From Henningerozyma blattae CBS 6284 (lineage: Eukaryota > Ascomycota > Saccharomycetes > Saccharomycetales > Saccharomycetaceae), in contig NC_020186.1 in the NCBI RefSeq assembly GCF_000315915.1, forward strand, positions 434,001 to 498,000: DNA of 64,000 nt, read 5' to 3'. Numbering within the stretch: the stretch's first letter is position 1; each line of letters begins with the position of its first letter. Below, in pieces: positions 1 to 8,918 of this stretch. The notes below the pieces were generated by a model. The model saw only the letters and a program-made list of their open reading frames with translations. It searched no databases and was not told where the DNA came from. The translations under genes and the position numbers were made by a program.

Positions 1-1
1 C

Positions 2-1996
2 TCATTATTAACCCTTCAGGTAGGACATCTTGAAAAATCTTTTGAAGAAAGGGTAGAGGTTTGCACAATTTTATTGCAAATTTTAAATTATGTTAGATGG
101 AAAAATTCAAGCCTAAATTTATTCCAGGAACCAAATGGTGACTATTCTCATATAACCTCACCCCACGTACCTTCATTTATTGAAACTGCAATCTGTAATT
201 CTATTCTAACAGTGGAATCACGATTTCATGAACAAACCTGGAAAGTAGCGCATTCAAAATTATCTACACATAATACTATTTTACAATCCATTACTAATAT
301 TTTAGACGGAATTGATGATAGTCATATCCGTACATTTATTGCAAATGACGAATTATCTATTAGTTCGTCTAACAATCTTTCTCCTTGTCCAGGTTGGTTT
401 ATTTCTCGTTTATTAGAAATTTCATTATTTGTTCCAAATATGGCTACCACAAATAGTAGATTAATTAATTTCGATAAGAGACGTTTTGTGAATAATTTAG
501 TGCAAAATGTGTTAGCTCTAATACCAGAAACATTTAGTCAAAGTACTAAAGATTCTTCTGCTGGCTCTGAGAATAATTTTGGTATAATTTTAAATTATAC
601 ATTTGAAGATAATGATGAAATATTTAGAAATAAAACTAGAGCAGTTGCAGCTGCAGAAGCAAAAATCATGGACTATGAATACTGCAATTTATTTGAGGAC
701 TTAATCGCCAAAGAAGTGGCTAAGATTGGTTTCGAAGAAAAAAAATTTGAACTTTTGGTTTCTCAGGAACAAGAGCAAAATAAGATAGTTACTTCTCAAA
801 AGGCTCGACGCAAAAAAAATAGAAATTCGGTTATGATTCCAAGCATACAGTTATTAAACGATCAATCCAACAATATTGTGTCATCTAATACTACTCTTCA
901 ACAGCCACCAAGAGGCAAGAGGGGGTCTGTAGTGTCTAACAGCAGTAGAAATTCGACTGTTACATCTAACTCTAATCACTCGGGTATGGGTAAAAAACTT
1001 GGCGGTCTGTTTAAGCGCCCATTTTCAATCAGTGGATTTTCCTCATCCACGTCATCAAACGCGTTGGATAGTATTGTTAGTCAGGATCTGAGAAGTAATG
1101 GATCAATCCCATCATCGTCGTTACCTGTTGTCAATTATTCTGATTTTTCAGATTCTAGACCAGTTTATGTGATAAAAACGTTTGAAATTAAAAATATTCT
1201 GCCTATTATTAATTACAAGAACGCATCAGCATATTGTTTTGCTTTTAAGATTATTATGCAGAGTGGCTCAGAATATGTTTTACAAGCAACAAGTCCAAAA
1301 GATATTGACGAATGGTTGAAACTAATCAAGGCGTCTAAACGATACTCATTTTATTCTAAAAAATACAAGGGGAAGACACACAATAAGACATTCGGTGTTC
1401 CATTAGAAGATATTTGTGAAAGAGAAAATGTCACTACACCTACAATTATTACTAAATTACTTCAAGAGATTGAACTGCGTGGTTTAGATGAAGTAGGTTT
1501 ATATAGAATTCCAGGCTCTGTAGGAAGCATTAACGCATTAAAAAATGCATTTGACGAAGAAGGTGCCTTAAGTAATTCATTTACTTTAGAGGATGATCGT
1601 TGGTTCGAAATAAATGCAATCGCAGGTTGTTTTAAAATGTATTTACGTGAATTACCTGATAGCTTATTCACGAACGAAAAATTGGTTCTGTTTGTTGATT
1701 GTGTTATTAGAAAAAGAAACGGCAAGATTACATATGAAGAATTTAGAATGGAGGTGACGTCTTTATTGCACAAACTACCAGAATGTTATTATGAAACTTT
1801 GAAGCGTATTGTAAGCCACTTAAACAAGGTACATCAACACGTAAGTAATAATAGGATGGATGCTTCTAATTTGGCGATTGTATTTTCTATGAGTTTTATT
1901 GATCAAGATGATTTTACTGGGTCTATGGGTACCACTCTAGGTGCAATTCAAACACTTTTACAGGACTTTATTAAAAACCCATCAGATTTCTTTTAG
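2..1996 (+). CDS. BEM2: BEM2, Rho GTPase-activating protein (3' part only)
   Basis: The frame is open to the left edge of the window, so about 664 C-terminal residues are seen of a protein that is about 2,170 residues long in S. cerevisiae. Visible parts in order are a Ser/Asn-rich linker, a PH domain (roughly residues 370-455 of the visible part, ending in the ASPKDIDEWLKLI-type helix) and a RhoGAP domain. The RhoGAP arginine finger is the R of GLYRIPGS at visible residue 502. The family stimulates GTP hydrolysis by Rho-type GTPases in bud emergence and cell-wall signalling. The neighbouring OXA1 and PET122 reproduce S. cerevisiae YER155C-YER154W-YER153C. The window's left edge lies inside the gene; the first ATG in the window is not the start. 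Bem2 is preferred over other RhoGAPs because of the C-terminal PH-RhoGAP order and the synteny. Confidence 0.9.
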   Translation, partial: SLLTLQVGHLEKSFEERVEVCTILLQILNYVRWKNSSLNLFQEPNGDYSHITSPHVPSFIETAICNSILTVESRFHEQTWKVAHSKLSTHNTILQSITNILDGIDDSHIRTFIANDELSISSSNNLSPCPGWFISRLLEISLFVPNMATTNSRLINFDKRRFVNNLVQNVLALIPETFSQSTKDSSAGSENNFGIILNYTFEDNDEIFRNKTRAVAAAEAKIMDYEYCNLFEDLIAKEVAKIGFEEKKFELLVSQEQEQNKIVTSQKARRKKNRNSVMIPSIQLLNDQSNNIVSSNTTLQQPPRGKRGSVVSNSSRNSTVTSNSNHSGMGKKLGGLFKRPFSISGFSSSTSSNALDSIVSQDLRSNGSIPSSSLPVVNYSDFSDSRPVYVIKTFEIKNILPIINYKNASAYCFAFKIIMQSGSEYVLQATSPKDIDEWLKLIKASKRYSFYSKKYKGKTHNKTFGVPLEDICERENVTTPTIITKLLQEIELRGLDEVGLYRIPGSVGSINALKNAFDEEGALSNSFTLEDDRWFEINAIAGCFKMYLRELPDSLFTNEKLVLFVDCVIRKRNGKITYEEFRMEVTSLLHKLPECYYETLKRIVSHLNKVHQHVSNNRMDASNLAIVFSMSFIDQDDFTGSMGTTLGAIQTLLQDFIKNPSDFF

Positions 1997-2273
1997 AGAA
2001 GATGTTTATTGTTATTATATAAGATTTACTACTAAACTTTTCTCTGATATATACTATATTATTTATTCCTTTTTTAATCATATATTGATAGATAGTAATT
2101 TGACGCAAAATATTATTTGTTAGAAATATTTATTTTTAACTGTAATTTCGTTTGACCTACCATGAAGAATAAATATTAGTACGATGGTAATTACATAGTG
2201 ATGACTATTTACAAGGTGTACTTCTATTTATGTATTAATTTCTATAGTGAGATTGTAGTTTTGATAATAATAA

Positions 2274-3564
2274 TTACATAGAATTTTTCTTATTAAAATT
2301 TTTCTTGCTTACAATCTTAATAGTAGAGTTTTCCCTATATTTTTTAACCCTTTCTTTATTTTTGTTTTCCTGTTCTTGCATTTCACGTCTTTTCTTTGAT
2401 TTTTCAGCACCTTTTGCCATGCTGTCCTTCATTGTTTGAAGTATACTCTTATTTTGTTGATCTTGGGGAACTGGATGATGTACAACATCTGCAATTTTCA
2501 ATTTATGTCTTACCCATTTATTTTTCAATAAGAAAGTTTGTAAAACTGAAATTGACCCATTAATAGCAAAATATAACACGACTGCTGATGATAATTTCAT
2601 GGTTGCGGGAATAGATATAAGTGGCAATAATGTAAATACCTTTTTCATTACGGGGCTAAATTGTTGAGCCCCTGTTTCACCACCAGCTCTAGTAAACGAA
2701 ATATAAACTGCAGCAGTTATTATTTGTAGACCTAAAAACGGATCTGCCTGGCTTAAGTCTGTAAACCATAAAATACCTTGGTTTGTAAACCCATCAACTG
2801 GATAATTTGCCATATGTCTAAGAGCCCCAAAGAACCCCAATGCAATAGGTAATTGAATCATTGGTGCAATTAACCATCTATTCTTGATACCATGTTTAGC
2901 TAATAATTGTTTCCTTTCAAGATTATATAATTGAGTTTGACTGAGATCTGTTGCCGAAGACATTTTCTTACCAATAATATCCAATTGCGGTTTAATTCTG
3001 GAGTTCCTTGCAACAGTATCGGAAGATTTAATGAACAAAGGAACTAATAAAAGTCTAATAACTATTGTTAATGTACAAATTGTTCCCCACCACGGTAAAC
3101 CTGTATATACATGGGTTAGTTCCAATAAATTTTGAATAAGGTCAGTAGGCCTCCACCAATTATTAGCCATACCAATACTGTTCAAATAACCTAAATGGTA
3201 TGATGCTTCTCCAATAATACCTGAGGTTTGATCTAGAATAGTTGAGCCGGTGGAAGCAATTTCATCCATAGAAGGTAAACTGCTTTGAATGTCTTGCATG
3301 GCTTGCGTAGTGCTCGAGTCTATGCTGTCTGCATTTGGTGTATTAGAACTCCATCTTACTGATAAGTTTAGGCCAGGTATTAATAAAGATTTAGAAAGAG
3401 ATATCTTGGGCCTAGAAGCCACTAATGAAGAACGAAATATCTGTCTAGCAGTCTGTTTTGAATAGTTAGTAATAGGCTTAATCAAAAGAGTCAAATAAAG
3501 TTATAGTTAGCAATATATCACATACAAATTGCCTTTGTACATTCAGAAGAGATGAACGATACAT
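2274..3564 (-). CDS. OXA1: OXA1, mitochondrial inner-membrane insertase (spliced, two exons)
   Basis: Member of the YidC/Oxa1/Alb3 family, which inserts mitochondrially made (Cox2) and some imported proteins into the inner membrane. The family core is plain: the first core helix after GLPWWGT, KSSDTVARNS, the loop GIKNRW, the segment ALRHMANYPVDGF, and a basic coiled-coil C-terminal tail of the ribosome-binding type. The uninterrupted frame (to 3494) has no ATG before internal residue 66, which would remove the presequence. I propose exon 1 at 3526-3564 (ATG at 3562-3564, 13 codons), an intron at 3453-3525 and exon 2 at 2274-3452. This gives 405 residues, against 402 in S. cerevisiae, with an Arg-rich matrix-targeting start. 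It is divergent from PET122 across a 297-bp shared promoter. The S. cerevisiae gene is, as I recall, intronless. Confidence 0.92.
3453..3525 (-). other. Predicted 73-nt spliceosomal intron in OXA1
   Basis: On the minus strand the 5' splice site is GTATGT (3525-3520), the branch site is a perfect TACTAAC (3471-3465) and the 3' site is CAG (3455-3453). All three match the budding-yeast consensus. Removing it joins two phase-0 exons and supplies the only in-frame ATG that gives a mitochondrial presequence. Length is short but within the range known for yeast introns. Confidence 0.85.
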
Positions 3565-3861
3565 GTAAGCTAGTTGAATTAATTATCTTGATGTATTTAG
3601 AATAACCCTCTTTTTTTTGTTTTTCATTTTCTAATAGTGACTAAGGCAGGTTTTAAAACCATTACTTGGCTCGCTTTCAACATTTCCAAATAATGTTCGG
3701 AGTTCCAAATATTAAGGACAGCCTTCTCTTGCAAATTACATAGTTTTAAACAAAAAAAATACGATTGATGGGTTTGAGAAAGATTATCTATTATCATATA
3801 GTGTCATTTTTTAAATAATTCTGTATACTGTTTATTGTTTAAGCCAGAACAACTACTACAA

Positions 3862-4680
3862 ATGAGCTTAAATACTGCAGCTAAAATTGCTAAAGTAAAC
3901 AAAACATTCTTGTCCAGGAAAAACCCAACTGCTAATATTTCACTGGAGTTACGATCAATTTTGCATTCTTTACAAAAAGTCCCAATTAGAAAATCAAACT
4001 CAAGTACAATATATGAATACTTCAATGCTTGTTTAATTAACCGATATTGGTTAGGTGCTAGGTTTGTTTGGTACAAGTATGTTGTTAGATCTGGGGCACT
4101 GACCTTGAAACCCTGGCAACTATCTGTTCTGGGTAATATGTCAGTTGCAGCAGATAATTATTTTATTCCACCAGCTACTGTAAAATATTACGAGCGTTTT
4201 GGTAAAGTAAACGGATCAACAGAATATGAATATTTCATTCGACGAAACAAGGTGGAAGCCTTTGCCAAGGGTACTTTAGAGAAGACTCAATTTCGTGAAA
4301 AATGGAAAGTCTTTATACAAGATATGGATAACGTGTTACCCCCCACAGTTGAATATAAAGTTCAAGATTTTCCATGGTTGGTGACCTCTTTAAAATATCA
4401 AATAGCTACAGAAGCCGTTTTAAAAAAATTATTGTTTGGAGTAGGTACAAAGATCCAAGTCCATAACAAATCATCTTATTCTTTGCTTTTGAGCATTATA
4501 CTATTACAAGATTTAATCACTATTGATTCCAAAGTCCAAATATTTGAAACTTTTGCCAAACTCCATAGAAAAGTAGATTTAGCTGATCATTACAAGATTC
4601 TAAATAAAATTTGTAAGAAGGATAAGTTTCTACTTAATCGTGTAAATACAATATATGCAGAGTCTACAAATCGTGCGTAA
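3862..4680 (+). CDS. PET122: PET122, mitochondrial COX3 mRNA translational activator
   Basis: A 272-residue protein from the first in-frame ATG (3862); the frame is open further upstream but without an ATG. S. cerevisiae Pet122 has 254 residues and activates translation of the mitochondrial COX3 mRNA at the inner membrane with Pet54 and Pet494. The family evolves fast and has no sharp motif, so the name rests on length, the Trp/Tyr-rich central part (ARFVWYKYVV, LKPWQLSVLGNM) and position next to OXA1, as in YER153C-YER154W. It shares a divergent promoter with OXA1, another gene needed for cytochrome oxidase biogenesis. An alternative is another mitochondrial helical-repeat protein, which I consider unlikely given the synteny. 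Confidence 0.75.
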   Translation: MSLNTAAKIAKVNKTFLSRKNPTANISLELRSILHSLQKVPIRKSNSSTIYEYFNACLINRYWLGARFVWYKYVVRSGALTLKPWQLSVLGNMSVAADNYFIPPATVKYYERFGKVNGSTEYEYFIRRNKVEAFAKGTLEKTQFREKWKVFIQDMDNVLPPTVEYKVQDFPWLVTSLKYQIATEAVLKKLLFGVGTKIQVHNKSSYSLLLSIILLQDLITIDSKVQIFETFAKLHRKVDLADHYKILNKICKKDKFLLNRVNTIYAESTNRA

Positions 4681-4864
4681 ATTTCAACCAAATAAGACCT
4701 CTTTTGATTCTTTACTAAATTATAACGTATTAATTTTTGCATTCGATGAGATGATTTTTCCTCGGTGTTATTTCGTTTAAAATCGAGGTATTATTTTAGT
4801 TATACAGTAGATTTTATTTTAAAAATGAACAGCATACATCGAAGAGAGTTATTGCCTAGTTAGT

Positions 4865-5509
4865 ATGCCTAATGAAAATAAAATTTCATACTCAGAGCTA
4901 TTTAGTGAGCTAGTGAATGATGAGGGGCAATTAGATGACGCTAAGGCATCATTTCTCTACTACATGTTCCCTCAAGAAATGTTTATTAGAGCACTTTCAC
5001 TACTTGAGTCTGGAGAAATATTCATATACATATATCCATGTTCCACATCTACTGATCTAGAAAGTTTAGTGAATACAATTGTCCAAACTGTTTATAACGA
5101 TCACAATGACGGCAAACTGATCAAGGTGGTAGTCCAGACAAATGATGACAGGACTATCTTCACAGATATAGAGCACTGGTTTTGTAGTTGTCAAGAGTAT
5201 TCGGAGAAGTTCAGTCAAATCATTACCTCAGATCCAGAGACTCCCCTCCAGGTTCTACTGTTAAAAGAAATCGATAATGTGGAAGACTTTTCCTCTGACA
5301 AATTTGCCCAACTTGAAGCAAACAGTCTCTCCAAACAACGTTACTTTAACCACTCAAAAGTCATATGCCCACATCTACTCGCTTGCTCTATACTTCTTAA
5401 ATCATCTTCAAGAATCCTTCATTTTTTCACAGTAACTAAGGGCTCTGTATTAGTCTTTCCTATTAACGACATCGACGAATGGCTGCGACTCCATGTAAAT
5501 ATAGCATAG
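4865..5509 (+). CDS. SHU2: SHU2, Shu complex subunit (SWIM domain)
   Basis: A 214-residue protein; S. cerevisiae Shu2 has 223. The SWIM zinc-binding signature CxC-n-CxH is seen as C107-x-C109 and C168-x-H170. Shu2 acts with Psy3, Csm2 and Shu1 to promote Rad51 filament assembly in error-free repair of replication damage. The ATG at 4865 gives the whole domain. It lies just downstream of PET122, 184 bp away on the same strand, and ahead of UBP3. In S. cerevisiae SHU2 (YDR078C) sits in the sister block of YER151-155, so its presence between PET122 and UBP3 fits an ancestral gene order resolved differently here. Confidence 0.88.
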   Translation: MPNENKISYSELFSELVNDEGQLDDAKASFLYYMFPQEMFIRALSLLESGEIFIYIYPCSTSTDLESLVNTIVQTVYNDHNDGKLIKVVVQTNDDRTIFTDIEHWFCSCQEYSEKFSQIITSDPETPLQVLLLKEIDNVEDFSSDKFAQLEANSLSKQRYFNHSKVICPHLLACSILLKSSSRILHFFTVTKGSVLVFPINDIDEWLRLHVNIA

Positions 5510-5858
5510 CCCACAAATGACACATCTCTCTGTAACATTATATATATCCTTATACTATCATCATTCATAATACTAAATATTTAAATTCATTAAGAATTAA
5601 GTAGGATGTTGGCTGACTCCGAGTTAATTTTATCGCTATCTACGAACTGAAATTTTTTAATTTGGCTAAAATGGAAAAAGACGAGGTTACAAAAAAAACG
5701 TTAATCATTTTCCAAATATTTGTTCAATGTTGAAAAATCTTATTGTTTACAAGTAAAGAAATCTTATCCATATTGAAATATCACCGGACAGTCTTAAAAG
5801 TATACAATATAGTCACTGCTGCTTTTATTTGGTCACTCCTTGTTTAAGCACGTATAAT
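5510..5858 (+). promoter_or_regulatory. SHU2-UBP3 intergenic region, UBP3 promoter
   Basis: AT-rich, 349 bp, on the same strand as both flanking genes. No RNA gene, long frame or repeat is seen. It should contain the SHU2 3' end and the UBP3 promoter. Confidence 0.4.
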
Positions 5859-8800
5859 ATGAGTAAAAATACTAATTCAAACCACGGTGTTGCCAATGGC
5901 AATGCTAATGTGAATAATAATGGCGCTTCAGAAGAATCATATTCTATGTATCCTCAAACAACATCACCTCCTCAGCTAACTCAGCCAACTGCTCAATTTG
6001 GCTATCAAGCTGCACCACAAGTTCCCTTTTATGGCAATCCACATATGTATTATAATGTTTACTCACCTCAAACTCCACAATATCACCCTCATTTAAATAT
6101 GATGAATAGAGGTTCGATGATTTACCCTAATAATTCTGGTAATGGTATGAACCCACAAGGAAGTCAAGCTGGTGAACCAAGAAAGAAATGGAGCAATAAT
6201 AGTCCAAATTTCCACTCAATGAATAGCACCACTAATAACGGATCTTATAATAAGACTCATCATTACCAGCATAATAATTATAATAACGTTAACAATAATA
6301 ATAATGGCATGAATGCTAGTGTAAAAGGTAATGTCAATAACAATAACGGGAATAACATAAACACTAATACCAATACTAATACCAATACTATTATTAATAA
6401 TTCTAATACCAATGTTAATAATAACAATAACAATATGAACTTTAATGACTCTAACGCCAATATTGGTAATATGAAATTGCCTAATAATAATACCAATAAT
6501 AATAACACTAACAATAATCATATGTATCAAACAAATAAATCGTCTAATCATATTATGTCAAACAACATTAACTCTTCCATATCAACTCAATATAAATTTG
6601 ATACTTCAAAATTAAAAACATCCGATTTGAATTTCTCAATGACTTTTCCATTATTTTTTAACACTAACGAAGATGAGTTTTCTAAAGCAAGAGCTAGAAG
6701 ACATGAATTAAGATTAAAATCTAATGAAGAGAGCAAAGTTAGATCAAATAAATCTGCCGTTTCCGACTCTAGTCTACCTGCTGCATCTGCTCCTAAAAAT
6801 CAAAAAGTAGAAAATAGATCTGTTGATGATACTAAGAAGATAAATAAGTCACCAGAAACAAGTATTCCAGCTATAGAGTTTAAAAAGATGAGAAAAAGGA
6901 GAAAAAAGGATATATCCTCTACTCATGAAGCTAAACCAGAGACAAAATCCAAAAAAAAATTAGAAGATAAACAACCAGAATCTAAACCTGACACTAAACC
7001 TGAGGAATATTCAGAAGCAAAAAAAATAATAGTGAAGCAAGACCCAAAACAAGCTGTACATATCAATGTTGAGATTCCTACCTCAAAAAGTAATGAAAGA
7101 AATTCCACTCCTTCTCCTTCAGAAACTCCTTCAAGTTCATCTTCCAATTCATCTTCAATGACTCCAACGTCTTCTTCAACAGTTTCAACAGAGACTACTC
7201 CGTCATCTTCAACCATTCAATCGTCTACTACTGTAAAGCCTACCGCCAAATCTTGGTCAGCCATTGCTTCAAGTGGTATTCCAAAGAGTAAAAATGTGGC
7301 TAGTAGCAACTCTGGTGTAGCTAATAATGCAAATGCTACTACTTCTTCAAATATGCATTCACAGAATGCTAATAAGGTTTCACAACAATCAACAGCTAAC
7401 TCCCAAAAGAAAGATAAAAAGTATATTCCATCTACTACAAAAAATGGCACTGAACCTTTAGGTACTATTGCATTAAGAATGTCTTTTGATTCAAATTATA
7501 TTCCTTATACCTTGAAGACTCTCCCAGCTTCTTCAAGTATACCGATTAAATCGATTGTTCCAAGAGGTATCATCAATAATGCAAATATTTGTTTTATGAG
7601 CTCTGTTCTTCAAGTATTATTGTATTGTAAACCGTTCATTGATATCCTAAATGTTATCTCTTTAAGAAATACAAATTCTAAATCAAATGCCTCATCTTTC
7701 AAATTAATTGATGCCTGTGTCGAATTTTATAAACAATTTGATGAAGAAACTGTAGCAAAAGAAAAACTCGATGCCATTAATAAAACAACTTTGCAAGATG
7801 CTGGTAGCAATAACAAACAAAAGGCACATAGCGCTTCAGTAAATAATAATAATGGTAATCCTTCTCCATTAAATCCTGAACAATTTTACTCAGCTCTATC
7901 TACGATCTATAAATTTAAAGATTTGGGATGGGGCCACCAAGAGGATGCTGAAGAGTTTTTAACACATATGCTGGACCAATTGCATGAAGAATTTATTGCA
8001 GGTATTTATTTCTTAACTGATAACGAAATCCAAAATCTGCTACAAAGTGTCAATGATCCAGATTTGAAGATATATTTCATTAGATGTCTCTCTCAATATA
8101 AGAAGGCTGAGTTTATGAAAAATATTTCTTCATCATTAAAGGAGTTAATTTCAAAATATGGCTCAATTAACGATACCAACGAAGATGGTTCCAACGGCTG
8201 GCATGAAGTTAGTAGCAGTAGTAAAAAAGGCAAAAAAACAAGATCGGCTGCTAAACGTACATTTGAAATCGAATCTTCACCAATTTCATGTTTATTCGGT
8301 GGTCAATTTAGATCTGTTTTAGACGTTCCAAGTAATAAGGAGTCTCAATCAATTACACTAGACCCATTTCAAACCATACAATTAGATATATCTGATCCTG
8401 CTGTTAATGATTTAGATAGTGCATTCAAAAAATTTAGCGAGTTTGAATTTATACCTTTTAAGTCTTCATCAGGTGCAGATGTTGAAGCTAAGAAGCAAAC
8501 TTTTATTGATAAATTACCAACAGTTTTGTTAATTCATTTAAAGAGATTCTCCTTCATTAACAATACAGATAAAGATAACAGTATGGCAAACTATAATGCC
8601 TATCATGGACGGATTGAAAAGATTCGTAAGAAGATCAGTTATAACCATGAATTAGTTATACCTGCTGAAACAATTACTAATGGTAAACAATTGGCTCCAG
8701 AGAACAGAACGTATGAATTAACTGGTGTAGTTTATCATCATGGCTTAAGTTCCGATGGAGGTCACTATACTGCCGATATTTACCATAAAGAAGTTGATAA

Positions 8801-8918
8801 ATGGTACAGAATTGATGATGTCACTGTAACAGAATTGGAAAAAGACGATGTCTTAAAGGGTGGTGAGAATAGCACTGATTCAAGAACAGCATATATTTTA
8901 ATGTACCAAAAGCTGTAA
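5859..8918 (+). CDS. UBP3: UBP3, ubiquitin-specific protease
   Basis: A 1,019-residue USP-family deubiquitinase (C19), longer than the 912 residues of S. cerevisiae Ubp3. The start is the ATG at 5859; ten codons of open frame upstream lack an ATG. The Cys box is NANICFMSSVLQVLLYC with catalytic Cys578, and the His box is SSDGGHYTAD with His969. The N-terminal part is low complexity: an Asn-rich tract (about residues 125-240, AAT/AAC codons), then Lys/Glu-rich and Ser/Thr-rich stretches. With Bre5, Ubp3 deubiquitinates Sec23 and other coat or stress-related substrates and takes part in ribophagy. The gene matches YER151C. The Asn expansion is a typical microsatellite-driven length difference and should not affect catalysis. 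Confidence 0.93.
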   Translation: MSKNTNSNHGVANGNANVNNNGASEESYSMYPQTTSPPQLTQPTAQFGYQAAPQVPFYGNPHMYYNVYSPQTPQYHPHLNMMNRGSMIYPNNSGNGMNPQGSQAGEPRKKWSNNSPNFHSMNSTTNNGSYNKTHHYQHNNYNNVNNNNNGMNASVKGNVNNNNGNNINTNTNTNTNTIINNSNTNVNNNNNNMNFNDSNANIGNMKLPNNNTNNNNTNNNHMYQTNKSSNHIMSNNINSSISTQYKFDTSKLKTSDLNFSMTFPLFFNTNEDEFSKARARRHELRLKSNEESKVRSNKSAVSDSSLPAASAPKNQKVENRSVDDTKKINKSPETSIPAIEFKKMRKRRKKDISSTHEAKPETKSKKKLEDKQPESKPDTKPEEYSEAKKIIVKQDPKQAVHINVEIPTSKSNERNSTPSPSETPSSSSSNSSSMTPTSSSTVSTETTPSSSTIQSSTTVKPTAKSWSAIASSGIPKSKNVASSNSGVANNANATTSSNMHSQNANKVSQQSTANSQKKDKKYIPSTTKNGTEPLGTIALRMSFDSNYIPYTLKTLPASSSIPIKSIVPRGIINNANICFMSSVLQVLLYCKPFIDILNVISLRNTNSKSNASSFKLIDACVEFYKQFDEETVAKEKLDAINKTTLQDAGSNNKQKAHSASVNNNNGNPSPLNPEQFYSALSTIYKFKDLGWGHQEDAEEFLTHMLDQLHEEFIAGIYFLTDNEIQNLLQSVNDPDLKIYFIRCLSQYKKAEFMKNISSSLKELISKYGSINDTNEDGSNGWHEVSSSSKKGKKTRSAAKRTFEIESSPISCLFGGQFRSVLDVPSNKESQSITLDPFQTIQLDISDPAVNDLDSAFKKFSEFEFIPFKSSSGADVEAKKQTFIDKLPTVLLIHLKRFSFINNTDKDNSMANYNAYHGRIEKIRKKISYNHELVIPAETITNGKQLAPENRTYELTGVVYHHGLSSDGGHYTADIYHKEVDKWYRIDDVTVTELEKDDVLKGGENSTDSRTAYILMYQKL

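Noticed and set aside
3638..3649. The 12-mer TGACTAAGGCAG shared with 54659-54670
   Set aside because: Many 12-mer pairs are expected by chance in 64 kb, and the two promoters have no clear link.
6216..6551. Long Ile/Val- and Leu-rich frames on the minus strand
   Set aside because: Shadows of the UBP3 poly-Asn codons.
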